NCBI GenBank assembly: GCA_035236585.1
Contig: CP141126.1
Span: 9,003,001-9,067,000, forward strand
From: Warburgia ugandensis
Lineage: Eukaryota > Streptophyta > Magnoliopsida > Canellales > Canellaceae
Reading direction: 5' to 3'
DNA: 64,000 nucleotides
The notes under the pieces are model-generated. The model saw only the letters and a program-made list of their open reading frames with translations, was not told the DNA's origin and searched no databases. Positions 1-13,458 of this stretch are shown piece by piece (within the stretch, counting starts at the first letter, position 1; each line of letters starts with the position of its first letter). Made by a program: the position numbers and the translations under genes.

Positions 1-2627
1 AGGCCGTGGATAATTCCAGCCCATTTGACTAAAATTTAGTGCATCTATGATTCGCATAACTTGTATTTCATCCTATATATAGTCTGATTGAAGTAGCAAC
101 TGTTTTCTTATATTTATGAGATGATTAACATACTTTTAGTTCTGTCATTTCCCCTTGACGGAAAATGGCTTCAAACTCACGTTTCAAGAACACAGTTGAT
201 GACAATGATGTGTGGAGTGAATAAATATGTCGAGGTTAGTGTGTACTTGCTGATTCTGCATTATATATTATTAGAAGCTAATGAAACTTTTTACAGAAGC
301 ATCTTAAGGTAGCAAATACCAAATTAACGGCTTTAATTGGTTGCACATACGTGTCTCTATGCAGCATAGTGACGATACTCAACCAAACTCTTCATAATAT
401 GCTAGAGATAATGTTTCAAATGTGTTGTGATAGATGCATTGCTTCCTCCGCCTGTAAAGAAGAAACATTAACAGATTCCCCAAAACACATGTTAATAATA
501 GCTTAATCTATAGTCCAAGGTTGCGTGTTAACATAGATTAAGTACCTGCTACTATTGCCGCAATTAAGCAACTCTCTTTAGTGGCTGTTACTATTGTAAG
601 CCATCCTCATGGACAGTAGCAAAATCTACATCATCGATGTGTACTTCGAAAGCATCACCTTATAAGGCAAATTGATTAGAAAGTGATCTTAGCATCCATT
701 TGCCACAGTTGTATAGGTGGAGGCATCACCCCTCGTTGTATTTAGGTGGTGTCAAGTCAAAACCTTACGGTTCAAATTCGCCATAGGTCGTCCCCAGCCT
801 ATTATGCAGAAAGTGATGGCTTGGTAGCCAACCAAACCTTCTGTGACTCGCCTAGTCCTTGTTAAATGATTCTAAGGAAACTACCCATGATTCTCACGTC
901 ATCAACATGTAAAATACTCATCTAGCGACTAAATTATACGACTCTGTTCCCGCAGTTGAAGGCACAAATGGGACATAGTTTTTCAGTGACACAGAGCAAA
1001 TTGATTATCTTAAGTAATTAAAGGCTAACTGTCTTATGCATGGGAATTTTGCTCCAGTTCATAGAATGATCCTCATATAGACAGGATAATTAGGCCCCCC
1101 AGTACTCAGATCGTCCAGATAACCCACAGCTAGCTAGGATGTAAGGTTCTTCGGGCAGCAAAAGATTATCAAAGATTTTACCAGCTTGTACTTTCAACTG
1201 TCCAAGTGACTGCCGGGGATGAGGATCACTATCACTCAAAAAGGCCAATTGAATTGCAAAATCATTGAATTTGACTTGGTTTTGCTTCAGTTCTAACTTT
1301 AGTGAGCTTTGATTATCTTAACTCTTGTTGGCCCCGAGTCTTTCTTGCTTAAATCGCTCTGGTTATTGAGGTTAGTATCTCCTGCTTGTGATTTTGTCAA
1401 TCCCGATTACTAAAGACTTATAATTTATCTTTTAAAAACCTTTTCAAGGAAACTTGTATTTTCTGTGTCGACCGCTCGGAACTATGATGAAAACAAGTTT
1501 ACCGACCTAAGATCGGTTCATGCGGGAAACTGGTCAGCTTCCAAAGCTAGGCGTCTCTACAGATAGACCCTTCACCGAGAATCATCTCCACTGGATGACC
1601 ATAACCATTACTGTAATCAAAGTGGAAACAACTATACTTAAGCACATGTAGGTCCACACACCAACTCGAAGTGCAAACCATGCGCAATCACAGTGTAAAG
1701 TAGCAATGTGAACATGGTACTGTAAGCCACACGTTCCACTGTTGAAAAGTTAGGACCAAATCACTACTTGTATGTTTAAGTCCCGTCCATGTTAATCATC
1801 GTACCTCATCCTTTTGACCCTACCAGATGAAGAGAAAAGATCAGCAACCTAAACGTGTCCTTACAAAGACAACGTGTCAGGCTTGTCCATCTACGTGCCA
1901 AGTGTTGCGCTTGATCCTTTACTTCACATCACACGTGGTACACACATTTCCTTACTTTTGTACTGGATTGTGCAGAGCATATCCACGTTTTCTGATCCAC
2001 GTCAACAGTTACGTATTACACGAAAGCTTGGCTAAGACGGAAGTATAGCTTCGAGGAAGCTCGCAAACCAATAAATAAAGAGGAAAGCCTGCTTCCGTTT
2101 CAGGGAAGCTCTGTTAAGCTTATCCACTAACCCAGTAAAAGCCACTGGCTAAGGCTGGAAATGGCAATTGGAGAACGCAACCGGCAAGCCCAAAGATACC
2201 CTTGTCGTTTGCGTTCGTTTCTAAGTTTTGAGTTCAAATTCAATGGACCAATTGAACAGTTTTGGTTTATATCCATAATCTCTGTGGTTCTGAACTTGTT
2301 ACATAAGAATGCATTGACATCAATTTCTTGTATAAAATGTATGTTTCAGACATGAACACTGCTCGCCGAGTCGCAAAATTCAGACAAAGTGGATGGATAT
2401 ATCAACAACGAGGTATGGAATTCGAAAACAGGAGAAGGCGTTTCCGTAAAATCTGACTACCTATTCCCTTGGTTTTATCCGGGACTGAGGGGAAGACATA
2501 AAACTGGAAAAGTATTGCTGGTAGAATTTTATAAGATCAAGTGGGGACAATCCACAAATACAATCCGTGCAAGTATATCAAAATCAAATGAAAAGAGGGG
2601 AAATTAAAGAAACAGATCTCTAAAGAC
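1..2627. other. Intergenic, no gene recognised
   Basis: No open frame longer than 73 codons, and none of the short frames resembles a known protein or joins into a plausible spliced gene. The part next to 2627 lies downstream of the minus-strand ERF gene and probably contains its 3' UTR, but I saw no decisive polyadenylation signal. I recognised no RNA gene or transposon end. Confidence 0.5.
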
Positions 2628-4793
2628 TCAACCAGATGAAGGAGGAAAGCGACTGGAATCTGTGAACGGCGGCGCCGGAAAACCTGAACTAGTCGCCGGA
2701 GGAAGATTTTGTGGTGGACGATAGTGAACTGTTGGCTGATCGCTGAAAAACGAGGCGAAAGAACCAGAGGAGGAAGAAGAAGAGGAAGAAGAGGCAAGGG
2801 AAGAATATGTAGAAGCTGAATACAAGAGCTGATCTAAAAGACTCGGGGGCTGCCTCTGAAAATCTAGAGTGCTCTGCAGTAGCTGATAATACTGAGCATA
2901 ATCTCTAGCAATGTCGGAACTCTGTTGCTGTTGCTGTTGCTGTTGCTGGTAAAGAGATTGAGATTGGAGAAATTGTTGCTGCATTTGAGAAACAGACATA
3001 TGGGTCGCCTGAGAACCGGAAGCGGGTAACTGGGTTGCCGGGGAAACGGCCAATGGTGGCTGGATTCTAACGTTCTCCGGGAAGTTGAGTTTTGCTCTGT
3101 TTCCTCTAAATCGAAGTGCAGCTTCATCGTAAGCTCGAGCTGCTGCTTCTGCCGTATCGAAAGTGCCTAGCCAAACTCTAGCAGCTTTGTGTGGGTCTCT
3201 TATTTCTGCTGCCCATTTTCCCCACGGCCGTTGTCTTACTCCCCTGTATCTTCTTCTCCTTTCTCCTCCCACATTTGAGCCGGCTTCTTCTGTGGTGGTT
3301 GACGGAGTTGCTGTCGGTATCGCAGTGGTAGTAGTTAAAAGGCTTGGACCTTCTTCCGTCCCTGTATCAAAGACATTGCAAAAAAGAAGAATGGCTTATA
3401 ATCTAATATCCCAGGGAGAGAGAGAGAGAAAGCAAAACATGTCATAAAATCTGTAGCTTTGCAGTATCTATAGGATAAGAACAGAGTGGGAGAAAATGGT
3501 GTTTAAATGTTAATTATATCAAAAAACAAGAAAATGGTTTAAGATAGTAAAGGTCTCAGAATGACATAAAAACAAGGAGAGGAGGTTCAACTGGCTGGCT
3601 TAATGCAGTAGACACTAGGGAATTGGACCGTACCAACAAGAAATTGAAATCAAGGTGACTATAACGGTAGTAGCTCATATCTACGATCCTTCATTCTGGA
3701 CAAAAGAAGTAACACTAGAGTTCTACTGTTGCATTACAATGAGAAAATAGAAATATACATAACAACATGCATTTATTGAGAAAGAAAGTGTCTCGATACC
3801 TAGTTAGAATACCAAACCCAGGCCTATAGAAACCTTCGTTAAGAGCAGAACGAGTCTCCAAATGTGTTGTACTACGATACCTACAAGTCTCAAGTCTTTG
3901 CGAACAGAAAAGGTTAAAGATGAATAGAAAAGCTTTCCTTCTAAAGCACGTAAAACACTTCGAGAACTTTCATGTGTGAATGACAGGAACCAGATATTCG
4001 AAGAGACTTTTCTCGATATACTGGTAGCTCAAAAGTAAAAAAAGGAGGTACAGACAAGCAGCACCATCTACAAGCTCTAGAATTACATACAACCAAGCAA
4101 CAAAACAGATAAAACACCAAAAAAAAGAGAGAGAGAGAGGACGATTTATGAAAGAACCAACCAAAATAACCTCTAAAAGCCCATTTAAAATCAAACAGAA
4201 AAAGAAAAAAATCACACAATATCCATAGTCACTATACTACCCGTGCGTGTGTGTGTGTGTGTGTGTGAGTGAGAGAGAGAGAGGGGAAGAAGAAGAAGCT
4301 TACATAATAATTATTGTTAATTTGATGACTTACCAACTTCAGCCGATGACTCTCCCTGATAACTCTGAAAATCACCAATTCCTCTATACAATCTCATCAT
4401 CCTCTCCTGCAACTGAGCACTATCTTCCTCCCGTCCCCTTTTGGTCCCGCTACCCCAAGAAGAAGAAGAATAAGAAGAGGAAGGCGAAGGAGCAGCATAA
4501 CTCCCAGAAACCGAAGCGCCCGCGGTAGCAGAAACCGCACCGCTCAAATCTGATCTCGCCACCCAATCTCCCGTCCCTTCACCAGACACAACATGGGTCA
4601 GAGCAGAAACCATGGCAGACATCTCTGTCGCCCGACTATACCCGGAAAATACCAACGGCGCCGACATCGTCGTCACAGTTCCCTGGGGCGGACGAGCGGG
4701 ACCGTCTCCGTCCTCACCGGCGGGTTCTTCCCCCGCCGAGAACCAGCCAAACTGCCCCGAATCCCTTGGGTCCGCCACCTTCAACAAGCACAT
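2628..4793 (-). CDS. AP2/ERF transcription factor, ABR1/ERF110-like (group X), two exons
   Basis: Exon 1 is 4793-4334 and exon 2 is 3361-2628, joined by a 972-bp GT-AG intron (donor GTAAGT, acceptor ATACAG). The join gives 1,194 nt, exactly 397 codons plus a TGA stop, splitting a Gly codon after its first base. The start is the ATG at 4793-4791 (MCLLKVADP); an apparent start near 3272 is only a GTG inside exon 2. The single AP2 domain spans about residues 192-251 ([19 protein letters not shown], then the WLGTF and AYDEAA motifs), with the WAAEIRD Ala and Asp that mark the ERF class and predict GCC-box binding. A basic RRRR run lies just before it. The N-terminal third is Ser/Gly/Ala-rich; the C-terminal part has a nine-Gln tract and a Ser run, typical of activation regions. 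Established: group X ERFs act in the nucleus in stress, wounding and ABA responses. The exact orthologue is inference. Confidence 0.93.
4247..4284. repeat. (GT)n(GA)n microsatellite in the ERF intron
   Basis: About ten GT dinucleotides are followed by a run of GA, roughly 50 bases inside the intron from the splice donor of the ERF gene. It is a likely length-polymorphic site. Confidence 0.9.
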
Positions 4794-4995
4794 GAACGGC
4801 TCCGATTAAGTCTCACAATTACGGGATGATGTGCCTTCCTTTCTCCGCTCCACCAACCCTTCGAGCTCTCCGTGGACCAACGGCTATTTAAACCCCTAGA
4901 ATTTCAAACGTGCACCGCCGACTAATGCACAGTTCAATTTTGCGGTTCCTTTTTCATTATAATAAAAAAAATCCCTGACTTCTCATGGCCCTTGA
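4794..4995 (-). promoter_or_regulatory. Presumed core promoter and 5' leader of the ERF gene
   Basis: Reading the minus strand, a TATA-like TTTAAATAG lies at about 4892-4884, roughly 90-100 bases upstream of the ATG. That is a reasonable distance for a plant core promoter with a short leader. The transcription start is not known, and the assignment rests on position and composition only. Confidence 0.4.
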
Positions 4996-6330
4996 TATGG
5001 GCTCTTCTTACATGGGCTTTGATATTTCAACGAAAATATTAAAATGGAATATTTGCCTCCCTTCAGCCGTCCACGCCTGGTTGACTGATTTTTGACGGTG
5101 GAGATTTGGTGAGGTGATGGAAAAAAAAATAAAAAATTGTAGCCTTTCAACAGAAATGTCGGTGTTGACAAGAAGAATTTCGGATTGAATTGAGTTGTGG
5201 GTGTTCCATTGCCGACACAAGTTTTCACATTTTATTCGAGGTAGTACAATTTAACAGGACAGGGCTCACATGGTGGGGCTTATTTTGGGCTTGGACCTAC
5301 CTTCGTGGGCATAGGTAAAATGCCTGTTTCTTCACCATCAATATCTGGGGGCCCAGATATGATCGGCAACGTGGAATAATGAAGCGGAACCACTCATCTT
5401 GGATTTCGGATTTGAAGCACTGCCGTTTCATTGATACCAACTAGTCTTAGTGAGACCCTTAAACCATTTCTTGGCGCGTGACCCACTACGTCCAATTGGA
5501 GTGACAGCTAGTATCTATGCGGACCCACTTGCAATTTTCTTGGTGGAGAGATATCGTCTAATAATCTTCAAGTGGAGTCGATTTCTAGGCTAAGAGTCAA
5601 CTTTGCAGGGGGCAATATGAAATTGTCCTTGCAATCTAGGCCGTTGAAGTTAAAGAGCATCAAGTAATAGGACCCACCAAACAAAACTTCATTGATTATT
5701 AACTCGATCAAGGTGAATCAATGGAAACTGGACGGCTAAGACCACCCTATTAGAACGAAATATTCAAGAGTTTCAACTCTCACATGTGGGCGCCAACAAA
5801 ATTTTAGCCTTTTCCTTGGCTGTGTTAAGGTTTCATCTTTTTGGTTGAATGGCTCGAGATATTAAATGGGGCGTGCATGCGAATGTGTACGAACACCATG
5901 AATCGTATAAAATCAAAACATAGCAACCAGACAAGTACTTTTCTAGTAATTGATTTCCTTAGTTTACGTTTCTTTTTCCTATTTCCTATTTTCCTCTAGA
6001 GCACATGAATAATAAGCAACTTATATTTCACAATAAGCTGATAAAATACGTGAAAAACATGCCCCAAAAGGTTTAAAAACCCTCATTTTATATATAGCAC
6101 GATCTCTTTGACGCTTTCTTCAAGTTAAGAAGCACCGTTCTATTGGTCTACGTCGTCTCTCACAAGCAACAAGTTACAATGGTTCGATGAGAGATAAACT
6201 TCATTAGTCATCCATCGTCGGAATTAAGGCCTAAAAGATAAGTAATTTGGATAATGGAATGAGCAGTGGATTTGAGTTATAATTCTACTTGTTCACAATC
6301 TTCTCTTGAAGTATATGCCTGCATTTGAAG
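4996..6330. other. Intergenic, no gene recognised
   Basis: AT-rich DNA upstream of the ERF gene. Only short frames occur (81 codons at most, 4983-5228 minus) and none has family resemblance. It may contain distal ERF regulatory elements, but I cannot point to specific sites. Confidence 0.5.
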
Positions 6331-6473
6331 GAGAGCCTTGGCACAATGGTAGAGTTGTCATTGTGTGACTTAGGCAACAATTTTAAGGCGTGAAAATAGC
6401 CTCTTGCAAAATGCAAAGTAAAACTACATATTATTAAACCTTGTTAGAGCTTCGTGCAGTACAACTGGCCTTT
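6331..6473 (+). mobile_element. Au-like SINE, internally deleted
   Basis: The copy begins GAGAGCCTTGGCACAATGGT, the tRNA-like A-box region of plant Au SINEs. It then carries the AATAGCCTCTTGCAAAATGC block, and resumes after a deletion at GAGCTTCGTGCAG near the 3' end. It aligns by eye with the better-preserved copy at 36066-36246. It has no coding capacity; SINEs depend on LINE enzymes for movement. Confidence 0.7.
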
Positions 6474-9400
6474 AGTATATGCCTACATTTGGTTTTGCGT
6501 AGAAATCTTCCACCAGTTTACCACCAAGTCAAATGCATATTAATTGACGCCTAGATTGCTATTAGAACATCATTCTTTCTAAAGTATAAGATAAGCAGTG
6601 TTTTCTCGGAAGCGTTCCTAACCATCCTTTACCAATAGTGATTAAAAAAGTTAGAACCTCCTCGCTGATACATATTAAATCTTGAGGGATGCAATGAATA
6701 TCATAATCTTTACATGGACAGGAATTCCTTGACAAAAAAACAACGTGAAAGTAGATCTCTTAATTGAGTACACATGAAGCCATGGCAGAATAAAGTTTTT
6801 ACCCAACAAAGTAGAATTGAGTTGGCAAATTCTATCTGTCACCACCTCCAGTCATATCGAAAATCTAATGACACGTGCATGGTAGAGTTTGAGGTTGATT
6901 ACCAACATAAGTAGTAGAAGAACCCCATCATTTTCCAGAAAAGAAGCAACTTAGTGCAGTATTGACTCATCGAACACCTGGGCAAATGCAGGTACAGATA
7001 GAGATGGCCTACCAACATCGGTAGTTGGAGGGCCACCTTCTTTACCCTTCAACGGAAGGGAACTTCTTTGAAGTTACCTAAACAATACTCAGAGGAGAAG
7101 GCAGGCCTGGCTAGAGACCAGAAAGTGAATTCCTATTGACTAAGTACATGGAACACGAGCTTGGTTATGGGTGATCATCGAGTCAGTCAAGTCTCCAGCC
7201 GCCGCTTCCTATGTGAATTGGTAATCATCATCTCGAACCCAAAGTCGTGTCTGCAGTAAACCAGTTAGAACATTGTTATCGTTGCGTTGAATTCGAATGG
7301 GTCGAACCCGTTTGATCTGAGCATCGGTTTAAGTTTCGGTGAGTTATTAGGGTTTGGATTCAGGCTTCGACTTTCTAATTATATTGGAAATATTCACAAT
7401 GGCAATGTGACTTTTGCCGACCCACTGTACATGGAACTGATAAGGTTTGAAGCAATCAACCGGGCAGGTTATTTGGATAGGGCTTTTTCAAAGGTTTTAC
7501 CACGTCTATGGCGCCTGCCAAGAACGACGCTTGGGGCCATCTCCTTAGATTTTCAACGGCAATTGCAATACTCCAAGAAGTAATACGTTGCCTTGTCTGA
7601 TCATGAATAAACCCTGCACCATTTTCAACTTTCATTTGTTAGGACTCCTTTCCGATAAATAGAAACGCTTGTGAATTGCCTCTGAGCGGATCATGGCATT
7701 TAGAGCGTTGTTTATCCTGCTTCCCTGGCTCGCTCATCTGATTGCTATAGCCTTGAATGTCTTGGAGACAAAAAGAAAAAATATTGGGACGGCAAAGGAA
7801 CTTAGACATCCACTGCGAGGAATGCTCAAGTAGGGCGTCAAAGAAGTAGAGAGTTGATCACTCACAAACAAACTCTCAAGTCTAATCTAAATCATAAACT
7901 CAGCCAAACGAAAAAGTGGGACTGAAACCGGCGACCGAGCATGTTCCAGAATAGATGTGGAGTGGTCTACGACCTACTGTGCTAGGTTATTCCCATGCAA
8001 CTGTGCTGCTAGATAACGTTTGACGCCCCACTTTTCTGACGAAGGACCCACCTTTGGTTGATCCGGCTGTTCATCGTTTTGTACCATTTGGAATATCCTG
8101 GTCCTCAAAGACCTTGATGAATGGATGATCAGTGCACCCAAAAATAATGCGTTTCTGGCTGCGTATGGACTATTCTTTACACAATTTTTCTAGTTGTCAA
8201 TTTCTGGGTATCAAAACTTCTAGAAGCCTAGAATTGGGTTATGAGATATCGGAACACAGACAAATCAAATGACAGGCCAGATCAACCAAAGGTGGGCTCT
8301 TTTCGTAGAAAATGGGGTTTCACGAAGTAACTGGCTACCTGATCGCACCCTTCAATAGCATTCCTCCTCTATTTATTTATTAAATTGGTTGAAGATTGCA
8401 ATCAACATGTGACCATGTATGTCTACTTGATAGATTCGATACAACAATAGGATAGAGAATATATTCACCAATGTCCCGAGTTCATGAATATTTACTAGAT
8501 TTAGGCATACACAAGCATAAACATGTCTTAAGAAGAACCAGGGAAAACTACTATTTTTGCGAAGACTGATGTAAACACGAATCTTCCCGTACACGGCACC
8601 TATTCCCCTACCTGCTTATGCAGACGTTCTTTGAGTCTTTAGACCAATTGCTAAGTCTGCCACATATGTAGGAGGTATGTGTAGTTTGTAAACTGGAGGT
8701 GACTTCCAAAAGCTTATGTATCCCTATTTTTAAAGGGATCTAAGTCATCAACATTTAGATAATGTCTTAAATATAGGCTTCAGACTGAAAAACATGAGCG
8801 TTGGACGATCTTGACGCACATTGCTTTGATTTGTAATATCACTACCATTGATTATTATTTTTCAAAAGAAAAACTAGTGGCCAGAAGTGACTAGAGCCTG
8901 CAAAGTGCTGTTCGGTGTTTGGGGTACTTCAATTTTCATTTGTAAAATATTTTCCATGGGAATATGCTGTTGAAATTAATTTTCATCCATTTCCTGCCAA
9001 CCAAGCAGGTCATTAGTGTATGTCTTGACTGTTTTATATTCAAGAAATGATAAAGGAAGCATGCCTCAATATGAACGCAAATCTAGGAGTGTATCCTAGA
9101 AGGTCACTCATCTTGGAGTGTCTTCTAGAAGGTCACTCATCTTGTTCACCTTCACTTAAATAGCATGTCCCTGAAAACCTACACCCTTTGGAAGATCATA
9201 ACTTATGTTACCATTGATTCTAAAACTAAAGAAAAGCATGGAGTTTGAATCTTTTGATCGGCATGATTTATCATGCGTAGTCTAAATAAGAGAGAGACAA
9301 CAAGATAAACAACATAGATCTTCAAGAAAACATGCCTAAATTGATGCCTCTCAATGAGGCATGCCAAGCGTCCCATATTTTATTTCACATTTTGTAAGAG

Positions 9401-10980
9401 TCTCAGTAGGAATATACACTCAAGAAAAAAGGGAGTACACATCCCAATTTGCATGCATGATGAAGCTAATTTTATTAGATCTAACCCATTCATCATGTTA
9501 GAAATGGTTTAGATAGGCTAGTCATCAAATTTTATGTTCATCGAATGGTTTTAGCCTATGTTTCTATAGGTCAAAAATCAAAATGATTCATTTTTACTAA
9601 GTTTATCAAAGATCTAAAATTAGTGACTAGAATTGTCCCCATGCATTGATTTTTTAGGGGTTACTTATTTTTTGTATTCTAAACATGATGAACCATCTAG
9701 ATTTTCAAAACAATTTGTACATGCATAGAAAAAGGACGTGTACTCCTTCCGTTGAGCGTCCCTTTCCTTAATTAATACCCAATTTATATCAACACATGAG
9801 CCTGTGCCCAAGTCCCGCAGAATTAGGCTGGCAGATCTCTAGCTTTAAACAATAAAAATAGAATTACAGCATCTAATTATAATTAGATTGGACGACGTGG
9901 ATCACGTGCTACCATCAAATATCACCATTCATATTATCCACGAGGTGGGCAACCACCTAAAATAACATAATCCTCCTTAAAAAATCAAACAAATACAACT
10001 TTTTCTTACCACATCATTTATTCAAGGAGTTGGTGAAGATTAATAAAACTGAAAGAATTAGCTGTGAAGTTCTGGCATAAGCTCACTGCCTCTCACTGAG
10101 TGACCGGGTCATAAAAGTTTTACCCAGTCAACCCAGAGCGTTCAAAATTATTAACTGACATTAACCCCTATAGTAGATTGGGCCGTGTCAGAGGCTTAGG
10201 CCCAGGACAAGGCCTGGACCTAGAACCTATGGTTTGGTGGTGGTCCCAGAGCATCTCCAATGGGCGAGTTGTCACCTTCTCTGTCTCTATTAATACCGTT
10301 TGTATGGATTTTCGTGTGATGCAGTAAATGAAAGACAAATAAAGTAGGCCAATTCAACAACGCTTTCCTGGTCAAACCTTGTGATGACGGTGGTTTCTGG
10401 AAGTAGTCGACGGCCCCGAACTACCGCTATCAACGAGACGTGGCTGGACTTCCGCTGTGAAATGAACAGTTTGTAGACCCATTTTGATGAATGAAATCAT
10501 GAAATTATACGGTGTTTTATTCTGTTGAATTATGAGTGGGACATGCACCCACAATCAACTCGTGGTGAGACTGGGCACTTAACCGACTTGGATAATAGTT
10601 CTCTTTGCTACCGACGCTAGAGGGGTAGTGAAAGTTAGTCATGTCTATCCTTCTTTTTTATCTGTATAAATTTTGAGATGAAAAAAAGAGAAATATGAAA
10701 ACTTTATAACAAGACTCAAAGTATATTCTTGCTAATCATCTGCCGAAGAAAAGGAAGGATGCATCTAGGTAAACTGCATCGCTTGAGAAAGACTGTGAAA
10801 GAAAGTAACTTATCATTAGTTATCTCTCTACCATAATATCTCATTGGGCAAACTGATGAGGTCTTGAGGTAAAGACTAATGCTTGCACCTTGAAAAGTGA
10901 ATGTGGGGAGTTGGTGTTTGGTGATCAACACCATTTTATTTAGTTTTTAAAGTGTTGGTCAAGATTTAATAAGACAAAGG
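6474..10980. other. Intergenic, no gene recognised
   Basis: The longest open frame (98 codons, 7287-7583 plus) does not resemble a known family. A 30-bp local direct repeat is visible around 9085-9141: two copies ending AAGGTCACTCATCTTG. No RNA gene was recognised. Confidence 0.5.
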
Positions 10981-11054
10981 AGAGCCTTGTAGTCCACCCC
11001 TTCCCTAGACTCCGCATGTACCAGAGCTTCCTGCACCGAAGCTGCCCCTTTTTT
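10981..11054 (+). mobile_element. 3' half of an Au-like SINE
   Basis: The sequence matches the 3' half of the copy at 36066-36246: CCTTGTAGTCCACCCCTTCC, then GAGCTTCCTGCACC and GCTGCCCCTTTT. The tRNA-like 5' half is absent, so this is a 5'-truncated or eroded copy. Confidence 0.7.
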
Positions 11055-12165
11055 ATACAAACTTCCTTTGTTCTCAAATCTTCAAGCATAAGCAAAAGTG
11101 CAGCAGGATATTTCAATGGAAAGAGTTAAGATGGAAGCACAGGTGACGGGTTGAAGCGCTAAAAAGCCAGGGTCCAGATTTATAACCAAATTTTATACAG
11201 GCAAACTCTATTTCTTTCTACTATATACTACAGCATCCCACTCTTTATTCTTCCGCACTTTGGTCATTTATTTTTCTCTCTTTTTGATATTTTGTGAATT
11301 TTAATTTTAAATATATGTTTTTTAGTATTTTATTTGTATTCTCTTCGCAACAAATTAATTCTATTATGAAGCATTAACTTCTTAATCTTTTATCTTACCT
11401 TGTTTTTGTCTAATCTTTCATTTGTTTCTCCTACTTAGTTATTTCTAATTTTCTACTTTGTCAAACTACATATTGTAAACGGGTGCTTGTGCACCCATTC
11501 TTATGCCACTAACAAAATGAAGACTCTAACCAATTTTAAATAGGTTCAGCTTACAGGCCAAATTTGACACCTCTAGACTCACATTTAATAGTTGTTTTTC
11601 ATTGTTTGCACGCCGCTGCGGCCGTGCGAATGCACACCTCGGTGGTCAAATACAAGGCGCGGAAGACATCCATTAAGAGGATGTTTGGGGTCAAGTTGTC
11701 ACCATCGCCTTTACCACAATGTAGTGTTCGGCCAGGGCAGGCAAGATTTTCGTGTGTGGTACAAGTCAGTGTATGTGAGGTGGCACCGACGTGGAATAGA
11801 TGGTTTCTATAGTCCTCTCTTGAGGATTTCTTACAGGGTTAGTAGTTCACTAAGCCCACGTCCTCGCATATGTTATAGATACATATGTATGTATGTATAA
11901 AAATAAAAAGAGAGAGATAAAAATAAAAATATAGGAGAAGATAAAGTATAATTATTAGATATTTAAGGAGTTGTGTTAATTTATATTTATGATAAAAATA
12001 TTTACTTAGAGAAGGTTTTAAAGATTAGATAGTTAAATAATTTTAGTAAGAATATATACTTTGAGCAAATCTTAACAACAAAAAATATTAAGCAAACCTG
12101 TAGCAATTTAGATTTTTAACCGCCTTAAACTTAGAAGATAATTGTTTAATAAATAGTATAGATTA
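11055..12165. other. Intergenic, AT-rich
   Basis: Strongly AT-rich DNA. A more GC-rich patch at 11564-11900 holds two overlapping frames of 82 and 102 codons with no recognisable family. No RNA gene or transposon end was recognised. Confidence 0.45.
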
Positions 12166-12531
12166 GATAAAGAGAAATGCCATCTAGACCAAGTTTGTCC
12201 CTCTAGGGAGACCCCACCTCCAGATTATTTGACTCATCTTCTTCACCCTCCCGTATTAAGGCCAGTTACAAAAAATCATATCCATTAAATACTTCTAACT
12301 ACTAGTTTTCACTAGCTTCATGGATGGAAAAGCTCAATTGTTAAGAGCAAAATACTTTTCAACTTAGGAAACCAATAGTTAGAAGCATCTAATAGATATG
12401 AGTTTTGGTGGCTGACCTAAATAGAGAAGGGTAAAAAAGTTGAATGGGTTAAATTATCCAAAGGTGTGGCCTAGATAAAGGGTTTATGAAGCTAGTCCAA
12501 AAACTTAGTTCGAGTAGCATTTCTCTTATAG
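12166..12531. mobile_element. Candidate MITE with imperfect terminal inverted repeats
   Basis: The left end (TAAAGAGAAATGCCATCTAG) and the inverted right end (TAAGAGAAATGCTACTCGAA) match as imperfect inverted repeats of about 35 bp around a 300-bp core with no coding capacity. I could not define a clean target-site duplication, so the exact ends and superfamily are open. A diverged relative of its right half lies near 12830-12915. Confidence 0.45.
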
Positions 12532-13458
12532 GAACTAACCTTAATCACTGTAGATCTTAACATCAAAATTTAATTTAATTTGATAGCAATATCAAATAGT
12601 GTTTACAATCATATGCAAAGCCCGACCTTTGGATGACCTGACTTGTACATCTTGTTCGCCCTTCTTTAATGATTAGACACCAAAATTCATGTTTGTTGAT
12701 TATTATAAATATGCATTTTCAGCATTTAAATCATAACCATAAGATTTTCCAAGGAGATGAACTAGAAGATAGAAGTATACAATGGGCACAGCTTTTTGTA
12801 GAAAACTTAAGAAGAACCTCTAACAAGATTATTGAGTTAGATCATCCAAAGATGGGGCATAATTAGACGGGGTTTGGGAATCAATCTCGGAACTAAATCT
12901 AGATAGCATTTCCCAAGATCATATTGTTAAAGGAGGAAAGCTAAATTAAACACATTATGAGGTGTGGTCTAGCAACCACATTTTTTGGAGCCTATGTTTA
13001 TATAATGATTAAAATTATTCATCTCATTATTCTAACTCCAGATTTCTTATAGGTCAAAATTATATGGTATGGATCAAATGATTCTAGCTTCTAAGAGACA
13101 ATCATTGTTTATAAAGTGTCCAACCTATCTACTTCTTAGCACAATTTGTCATATTCCTTTCAAATGCTACAATCATTCAAAATCGCATGCTTGTTAATCT
13201 AGAACAAGGTATTAGTGGATCCTAAGATGGGGTGAGTTCTCATGAGTTAGTGATGCCAAAAGGTATGAGTAGCATCTCAGAAATGGCTTTTTACTTCATT
13301 GAATGTAAACCATTGCTTATGAAAACCTTCTAACTATCCATCTCTGGCAACTTAAAAGTACAATTTTTGTATAATAATTGAATGTCTAGAAGCTCTTCAT
13401 AAGCAACGATTTACATTGAACAAATACAACACCATATCTTGCGTGCTACTCGACTCCT
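12532..13458. other. Intergenic with diverged MITE-like relative
   Basis: About 12830-12915 echoes the right half of the preceding inverted-repeat element: TTAGATCATCCAAAG, then CTAGATAGCATTTCCC. A related fragment also appears near 16030-16050. No gene was recognised. Confidence 0.35.

Noticed and set aside
2628-3272. ERF exon 2 as a stand-alone gene starting at 3272
   Set aside because: The codon there is GTG inside a longer frame, and exon 1 joins in phase through GT-AG sites to give a complete 397-codon protein with family-like N-terminus.
3163-3447. 94-codon plus-strand frame over the ERF AP2 exon
   Set aside because: Shadow of the minus-strand AP2 domain codons; the AP2 reading is unambiguous.
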